DNA of 19,039 nucleotides from JASHVB01 sp049522565. GTDB taxonomy: Bacteria; Pseudomonadota; Alphaproteobacteria; Acetobacterales; Acetobacteraceae. A program made the position numbers and the translations under genes. The notes beneath the pieces are model-generated. The model was not told where the DNA came from. It saw nothing but the letters and a program-made list of their open reading frames with translations, and searched no databases. The stretch spans positions 1 to 19,039 of the forward strand of contig JBEKNT010000091.1 in the NCBI GenBank assembly GCA_049522565.1. Direction: 5' to 3'. Each line of letters starts with the position of its first letter. Within the stretch, counting starts at the first letter, position 1. Shown here in pieces: positions 14,498 to 19,039 of this stretch.

Positions 14498-15679
14498 CTA
14501 GGCCTCGGCCACGACGGGCACCGGCCGTCCCAAAATCACCTGGCCCGGGTGGTCCAACAGCGCGCGAGCAACCTTGGCGCGATGCTCATAGGCGGTGCCG
14601 AGCCGCATGGTCCAGGCGCAGACTCGGCGGTACCAAAGCTGCAGGTCGAACTCCATCATGAAGCCGATGCCGCCATGGATGCCCTGGCAGATGCGCACCG
14701 AGGCCTCGCATTTCTCGTTGCAGAAGGCTTTTGCCTGCGACGCTTCGACGCCGGCCGGCAGACCCTGGTCCATCTTCCACAGCGCCTCGTAGGTCAGCAG
14801 ATTGCCGCCATCGATCCACATCAGCATGTCGGCACACATATGCTGGATGGACTGGAACGCGCCGATGGGTTGGCCGAACGCCTTGCGGTACTTCGACCAC
14901 TCGATGGCCATCTCGGCGTCCTTGCGCGTGGCCCCCAGCATCTGGGCGCACAACAACGCCGTGGCCTGCTCCAGCATCTGCTCCGCAAGCGGCCAACCCT
15001 GGTTCAGCCCACCGACCAGGTTGGCTTTCGGCACGCGCACGTTGTGGAACTTCACCTCGCTCACCTTGTCCTTGGCGAGGGTGATCAGCGGCACCTGCGA
15101 CAGGCCTGCGCTCTTGGTGTCCACCAGGAACAGCGAGAGGCCGGCATTGGCGTCGGATGCCGGGGCCGTGCGGCACACCACCAGGCAGTGGTCGGCAACG
15201 ACGAAGTTATCGACGAACAGCTTGGTGCCGTTGATGACGAAGTCGTTGCCGTCGGCGATCGCCTGGCACTGCACCGCCTCCGGCACCAGCAGCGGGTTCT
15301 GTTCGTGGAATGCCCAGGTCAGCACGACATCCCCCGCGGCCACCCCCGGCAGCACCGCCGAGCGGACTTCCTCGGTGCCATCCCTGGCGACTGCCAAGGA
15401 CGCCACGACGGTGCTGAGCAGCGGCAATGGTGCGAGCGCACGGCCAACCTCCTCCAGCACCAGGCCCAGATAGGTCAGCGGCATCTCGCTACCGCCGTAT
15501 TTCTCCGGCAGCGCCAGTCCCTGCCAGCCAAGTTCCGCGGCCTGCTTCCACAACGCCGGCGGATAGCCCAGCGGATCCTTTTCCATCTCGCGAACCAACT
15601 TGGTTGGGCACTGCGCTTCCAGGAATTTCCGCGCAGTTTCCCGGACCATCACTTCTTCTTCGCTCAGCGTCGTATCCAT
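14498..15679 (-). CDS. Acyl-CoA dehydrogenase family protein, second subunit type
   Basis: A 393-residue acyl-CoA dehydrogenase preceded by CGGAGGATGAACA. The N-terminal helical domain (SEEEVMVRETARKFLEAQ, LGWQGLALPEKYGGSEM) is followed by the beta domain (DFVINGTKLFVDNFVVADHC) and C-terminal helices with YRKAFGQPIGAFQSIQHMCA, the R-x-x-FG FAD-contact element, and GIHGGIGFMMEFDLQLWYRR near the end. It lacks the terminal Y-E-G-T-x-x-I-Q block with the MCAD-type catalytic Glu. The beta-domain T-E-P-x-A-G-S-D flavin motif is degenerate (TWAFHEQNPLL). This is the pattern of the PimD-like/small partner in heteromeric dehydrogenases. Its gene lies 91 bp after the other dehydrogenase gene, and the two products probably assemble. 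Confidence 0.87.
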   Translation of the reverse strand: MDTTLSEEEVMVRETARKFLEAQCPTKLVREMEKDPLGYPPALWKQAAELGWQGLALPEKYGGSEMPLTYLGLVLEEVGRALAPLPLLSTVVASLAVARDGTEEVRSAVLPGVAAGDVVLTWAFHEQNPLLVPEAVQCQAIADGNDFVINGTKLFVDNFVVADHCLVVCRTAPASDANAGLSLFLVDTKSAGLSQVPLITLAKDKVSEVKFHNVRVPKANLVGGLNQGWPLAEQMLEQATALLCAQMLGATRKDAEMAIEWSKYRKAFGQPIGAFQSIQHMCADMLMWIDGGNLLTYEALWKMDQGLPAGVEASQAKAFCNEKCEASVRICQGIHGGIGFMMEFDLQLWYRRVCAWTMRLGTAYEHRAKVARALLDHPGQVILGRPVPVVAEA

Positions 15680-15770
15680 TGTTCATCCTCCGCGGTGCCG
15701 CAAGCCGGCGGGGCGCACCGTTCGCAGCGTCAGTTCACAATTCGATGCCAATCCCTCGGGGTTGACGACG

Positions 15771-16994
15771 TCATTTCCGGGGCATGTCCAAACCGCGGCG
15801 AGCCACCTGATCACGCATGACCTGGGTACTGCCGTGATTGATGCCGGACTGGAACGCGCCCATCAGGTTGTGGGCGAACACGCCACGCTCGACCGCATGC
15901 GGCGAGCCGTTCAGCAACTGGCCATAAGGCCCGAGCATCTGGCTGATCGCTTCCGTTGTCCGCACGCCATGCTCGGGCGCCCACACCTTTTCCGCCGAAC
16001 CCTCGTAGGTAAAGTTGCCGCCATGCTCAACGATGGACATGCTGCGCATGGTCATCAGCCGGCAGACCTGCGCATCGATCCACAGGTCGGCGATCTTGTC
16101 GCGGATCGCCGGATCGCTCGCCGGGGAGTAGCCGTCGAACTTGTGCTGCTTGACGAAGTTCACGATGTCCTCGTCGCGGCGCACCGAAATCAGGTAGCGC
16201 GCGGCGCCGACGCGATCGAGGTTGAGGCCCAGGGCGCCGACGCGCCAGCCCTCGTTCTCCTTGCCCAGCATGCAGCTCGCGGGGATGCGCACATCGTCGT
16301 AGAAGGTCTCGTTGGTCCGCGGCGTGCCGTAGGTGGTGCCGATCGGCGCCGGTGGGTCGTTCTGGATGGTCCATAGCGGCCGAACGGTGATGCCCGGCGT
16401 GTCCATCGGAAACAGGAAGATCGAGATGCCGCGGTGCTTCGGCAGGTTGGGGTTGGTTCGGGCCATGAGGTAGATGTGCGTCGACGTGTGGGCAGACGAG
16501 GTGTACATCTTCTGCCCGTTGATGACATACTCGTCGCCGTCGCGCACCGCCCGGCATTGCAGCGAGGCGAGGTCGGCGCCCGCGTGCGGCTCGGTGAAGC
16601 CGAGCGCAAACGAGAACTCCCCGCTGATCAGCTTCGGGATGAAGTGACGCTTCTGCTCCTCGGTGCCCGCGGCCAGGATCGCCGGCGCGCCGCTGCCGCC
16701 CAGCCCCAGGGAGATGTTCTCGCGGGCGAACTCCTCCTCGACGATATATTGCGTCATACGGTCGCCGCCTTGGCCGCCGTACTCCTTCGGATAGCTGATC
16801 CCCAGCCAGCCACGTTCGCCGATCTTCTTGAACAGATCATTGATCAGGTTACCGCTGTGGCGACCCGGGCTCACACCGAAGCCCTCGCTCAGCGAGTCCA
16901 TCTCGGCGCGGACCGCGTCGTTCAAGTAATCGGCGATGAAGGCGCGGACTTCCCGTCGCAGCGCCTCCTGTTCGGGTGAGTATCCGAAATCCAT
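15771..16994 (-). CDS. Acyl-CoA dehydrogenase family protein, first subunit type
   Basis: A 407-residue acyl-CoA dehydrogenase and first gene of the minus-strand operon, with GGGAGATG upstream of the ATG. Seen in order: EQEALRREVRAFIADYLN (helical domain), GERGWLGISYPKEYGGQGG, the beta-domain flavin motif ALGFTEPHAGADLAS followed by YVINGQKMYTSSAHTS, and the C-terminal INHGSTQVMRDQVARRGLD. The last element matches the block that ends many relatives as G-G-T-x-E-I-Q-R; the position of MCAD Glu376 is His here. The usual R-x-x-FG-x-P-I segment is replaced by a PimC-like SPASDPAIRDKIADLWIDAQ. It should oxidise an acyl-CoA to the enoyl-CoA using FAD, likely with the adjacent second dehydrogenase. 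The acyl group is unknown; a dicarboxylyl-CoA is inferred from the cluster. Confidence 0.88.
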   Translation of the reverse strand: MDFGYSPEQEALRREVRAFIADYLNDAVRAEMDSLSEGFGVSPGRHSGNLINDLFKKIGERGWLGISYPKEYGGQGGDRMTQYIVEEEFARENISLGLGGSGAPAILAAGTEEQKRHFIPKLISGEFSFALGFTEPHAGADLASLQCRAVRDGDEYVINGQKMYTSSAHTSTHIYLMARTNPNLPKHRGISIFLFPMDTPGITVRPLWTIQNDPPAPIGTTYGTPRTNETFYDDVRIPASCMLGKENEGWRVGALGLNLDRVGAARYLISVRRDEDIVNFVKQHKFDGYSPASDPAIRDKIADLWIDAQVCRLMTMRSMSIVEHGGNFTYEGSAEKVWAPEHGVRTTEAISQMLGPYGQLLNGSPHAVERGVFAHNLMGAFQSGINHGSTQVMRDQVARRGLDMPRK

Positions 16995-17206
16995 GGCGTT
17001 TCATCTCCCACGTCTGCAGCCCGATGCGGCCGATCTCGTGCCTGGTCGCATCTTTCAGGGACGCACCATTCCCATACGACGGGATACCACCGCACGCAAC
17101 GTGCCGTCTCGCCGACCCCCGATCATTCTGCCATGCGAAGTCATGTTCTTGTCGTGTACCAGGCATGCGATAGCGTCAGATCGCGACGTCCATTTCGGAC
17201 TCACAC

Positions 17207-17212
17207 TATAAT
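17207..17212 (+). promoter_or_regulatory. Candidate -10 box TATAAT for the third CoA-transferase operon
   Basis: A perfect TATAAT in an otherwise GC-rich region, immediately followed by the palindrome at 17214-17232. The -35 at 17-bp spacing is poor (CGACGT), as in activator-dependent promoters. The complementary strand reads TATTAT, so it might also serve the divergent operon. Confidence 0.45.
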
Positions 17213-17213
17213 A

Positions 17214-17232
17214 TTTTCGTTTGCAACGAAAA
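17214..17232. promoter_or_regulatory. 19-bp palindrome TTTTCGTT-TGC-AACGAAAA, candidate operator
   Basis: Two perfect 8-bp arms flank TGC, directly downstream of TATAAT, so a bound protein would cover the transcription start and block the promoter. The size and symmetry fit a dimeric helix-turn-helix repressor. Its position between divergent catabolic operons suggests pathway control. The regulator is not encoded in the window. Confidence 0.55.
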
Positions 17233-17539
17233 CCGTAAGCCGAAGCCTCTGAAATCCCTGATCATGCGACCTCCGTGAACGGAAACAGATCCGGCAAGCA
17301 CGGCCGGGACGTTGCGCATCCGGTTGCTTGACGATCCATGCGGCACGCGCGAAATTGCTTGTCCAGACTGCGTGGTCTGCCATTGGATAATGCGGCAGGT
17401 TGCCGGCGAAGGTGTACCCGGACCACCGGGCGCCTGTGCAGGTAATTGCCCGTGGTGGATCATGTCGGTCGGTTCGGGAGAAACGTCCGCCACCGGCGAT
17501 CGGCAGCGCGGCAAACCAGCAAAGAGGGCATGCCGACAA

Positions 17540-18751
17540 ATGAACGGCCCGCTGTCCGGCCTCAAGGTCGTCGAGTTCACCGTGGCCATGGCGGGCCCGT
17601 ACTGTGGCATGATGCTCGCCGACTACGGTGCCGAAGTCATCAAGATCGAGCGTGTCGGTGTCGGCGACGACAGTCGCGCCTGGCCACCGCATTTCCACGG
17701 CAAGATGCCGCACTATTTTGCATCTGCCAACCGCAACAAACTCAGCGTCGCCCTCGACCTGAAAAGCCCCGAGGGCCGCGCGATCGCGCGCAAGATGGTG
17801 CTCGACGCCGACATATTGCTCGGCAACTACCGGGTCGAGGCATTGCCGCGCGCGGGGCTCGACTACGAATCGCTGTCCGCCATCAATCCGCGACTGATCT
17901 ATTGCCTGATCAGCGGTTTTGGGGCCACCGGCCCGCGTCGCGACGATCCGGCCAACGACCTGTTCATGCAGGCCTATACCGGCGGGATGAGCATCACCGG
18001 CGAACCGGACCGTACGCCGTCGAAGATGGGCCTCTCGGTCGCCGACATCGGCGCCGGTATGATGGCAACGATCGGCATCCTGATGGCGGTTGAGGCACGC
18101 CACCGCACCGGCCGCGGCCAGCGTGTCGATACCTCGCTATTGGAAGGGCAGATGGCGATGCTGTCCTACCATCTCACCCGCTATTTCGCGACCGGCCAGG
18201 TGCCGATGCGAGGCGGCAGCGGCAGCGGCCTCAGCGTGCCCTATCAGGCGTTCCGTGCCGCCGACGACTGGATCGTCATCGCCGCCTTCAACCCGCGCAT
18301 GTGGCGGGACTTCTGCGGCGCGCTGGGTGAGCCCGAATGGGCCGATGACCCCCGCTTCCACACCGCCGCCGCGCGCGCCGAGAACCGCGATCTGCTGATC
18401 GACATGATCCACGCGGTTCTTGGCCAACATCCAGTGAAATACTGGGAGGAACGGCTGCGCGCGCGCAGCGTGCCATCCACGCCGGTGCACAACATCGAGC
18501 AAATCGTTGCCGAGGCGCAGGTGGCGGCGCGTGAGATGGTGGTCGAGGTGGACGTGCCCGGCGCCGGGCCGATCCGCATGGCCGGCCTGCCGCTCAAGTT
18601 CACCGAGACGCCCGGCGCCGTCACGTTACCGCCGCCCCGGCTCGGCGAGCACACCGAACGGGTGCTGCACCAGATGGGCTACAGCGCAGCAGAGATCAGC
18701 GGTTTCGCGGCAAGCGGTGCGATCGGTCTCGATACGGAGGCGATTGCCTGA
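17540..18751 (+). CDS. Class III CoA-transferase (CaiB/BaiF family)
   Basis: A 403-residue CaiB/BaiF protein. ATG 17540 is chosen because MNGPLSGLKVVEFTVAMAGP is the family's standard N-terminus; AAAGAGGG lies 11 bases upstream, and the longer frame to 17312 reads as non-coding. Further signatures are MLADYGAEVIKIERVGVGDD (residues 25-44), NKLSVALDLKSPEGRAIARK (66-85) and the catalytic Asp169 in GLSVADIGAGM, the same number as in classical formyl-CoA and carnitine CoA-transferases. The C-terminus has PPPRLGEHTERVLHQMGYS. Length is typical, so it likely works as an interlocked homodimer. It activates a carboxylate by CoA transfer. The MFS gene begins 66 bp downstream, suggesting an uptake-plus-activation pair. 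The substrate cannot be read from the sequence. Confidence 0.9.
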   Translation: MNGPLSGLKVVEFTVAMAGPYCGMMLADYGAEVIKIERVGVGDDSRAWPPHFHGKMPHYFASANRNKLSVALDLKSPEGRAIARKMVLDADILLGNYRVEALPRAGLDYESLSAINPRLIYCLISGFGATGPRRDDPANDLFMQAYTGGMSITGEPDRTPSKMGLSVADIGAGMMATIGILMAVEARHRTGRGQRVDTSLLEGQMAMLSYHLTRYFATGQVPMRGGSGSGLSVPYQAFRAADDWIVIAAFNPRMWRDFCGALGEPEWADDPRFHTAAARAENRDLLIDMIHAVLGQHPVKYWEERLRARSVPSTPVHNIEQIVAEAQVAAREMVVEVDVPGAGPIRMAGLPLKFTETPGAVTLPPPRLGEHTERVLHQMGYSAAEISGFAASGAIGLDTEAIA

Positions 18752-18817
18752 CGCAATCTGTGGCGCGGCAGGACGAGCGCGCTGCCGGGCAACCAGAATG
18801 AGAACAGAGGAAACCCC

Positions 18818-19039
18818 ATGACGAGCACCACAACCAGCATCAGCGCCAGGCTCGAACGCCTGCCCATGACCTCGGTGCACCGCACGGTCTTCCTGGCGCT
18901 GGCCTTCGCCTATTTTTTCGAACTTGGCGACCTGAACACCTTCGCTTACGCGGCTCCCGCCGTGATCAAGCAATGGGGCATTTCCGTTGACACCGTCGCG
19001 CTGATTACCTCGGCCAGTTTCGGCGGCATGTTCCTGGGC
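18818..19039 (+). CDS. MFS transporter, N-terminal part (3' end outside window)
   Basis: Only the first 74 codons are present, open to the right edge, starting at ATG 18818 behind ACAGAGGAAACCCC. After a polar stretch (MTSTTTSISARLERLPMTSV) comes a first membrane helix FLALAFAYFFELGDLNTFAY and the start of a second, ITSASFGGMFLG, with the intervening PAVIKQWGISVDTVAL. This layout, with an acidic residue in the first helix (ELGDLNTF) and a helix 2 reaching towards the G-x-x-x-D motif, is that of major facilitator family transporters related to sugar-phosphate and aromatic-acid carriers. It probably imports the substrate of the neighbouring CoA-transferase. The ligand is not determinable from this fragment. 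Confidence 0.8.
   Translation, partial: MTSTTTSISARLERLPMTSVHRTVFLALAFAYFFELGDLNTFAYAAPAVIKQWGISVDTVALITSASFGGMFLG

Larger units (their letters stand above)
16995..17539. promoter_or_regulatory. Divergent control region between dehydrogenase operon and third CoA-transferase
   Basis: This 545-bp gap has no credible gene. An AT-rich island near 17201-17232 carries a perfect TATAAT and a 19-bp palindrome. Plus-strand transcripts from it would have a leader of about 320 nt. A second TTGACG lies at 17328-17333 without a clear -10. The long leader contains only short chance ORFs. Confidence 0.55.

Noticed and set aside
17161..17190. GCGAT...ATCGC inverted repeat near 17167-17184
   Set aside because: Arms of five bases with an eight-base gap are weak and likely chance beside the much better palindrome at 17214-17232.
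1..19039. CRISPR arrays, insertion sequences, tRNA genes, toxin-antitoxin or phage modules
   Set aside because: No regularly spaced repeats, transposase or integrase motifs, terminal inverted repeats, or tRNA-like folds were seen on reading both strands.

Overview
This is a GC-rich window from a proteobacterium. Twin-arginine-like and Sec-type export signals, LIV-type and iron-type ABC importers and tightly packed operons fit a soil or water alphaproteobacterium; a betaproteobacterium cannot be excluded by eye. It has no rRNA, tRNA, CRISPR array, transposase or phage gene. No transcription factor is encoded in the window.

Left part, uptake. Positions 1-2811 on the minus strand hold a periplasmic binding protein of the iron/thiamine/phosphonate class followed by a fused two-domain permease that runs off the left edge. 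Divergent from it, 3176-7636 on the plus strand is a complete branched-chain-amino-acid-type (LIV) importer: binding protein, LivH, LivM, LivG and LivF. A convergent minus-strand metallophosphoesterase (7668-8264) follows, preceded by a possible 40-codon ORF that overlaps its start.

Right part, acyl-CoA catabolism. The plus-strand block 8861-11603 encodes an HMG-CoA-lyase-like protein, two half-size MaoC-type hydratase proteins and a 90-residue protein of unknown function. A strong hairpin separates it from a convergent minus-strand operon, read 16994 to 11642: acyl-CoA dehydrogenase, second acyl-CoA dehydrogenase, a 67-residue YHS/zinc-ribbon-like protein, and two adjacent class III (CaiB/BaiF) CoA-transferases. 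Divergent from this operon, after a 545-bp control region with a TATAAT box and a 19-bp palindrome, are a third class III CoA-transferase (17540-18751) and the start of an MFS transporter cut by the right edge.

Together the genes spell a plausible pathway: import of a carboxylate, CoA transfer, alpha,beta-dehydrogenation, hydration, and retro-Claisen cleavage by the HMGL-like lyase. An HMGL-type final step would suit a branched dicarboxylic acid (3-alkylglutarate-like or related); this substrate is inference. Several enzymes look like non-standard or heteromeric versions: one CoA-transferase lacks the catalytic Asp, the hydratase halves have complementary changes at their Asp/His positions, the two dehydrogenases have complementary motifs, and the lyase has changed metal-site residues plus a long C-terminal extension. 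That combination, with the two small unknown proteins, is the best candidate here for an undescribed system.
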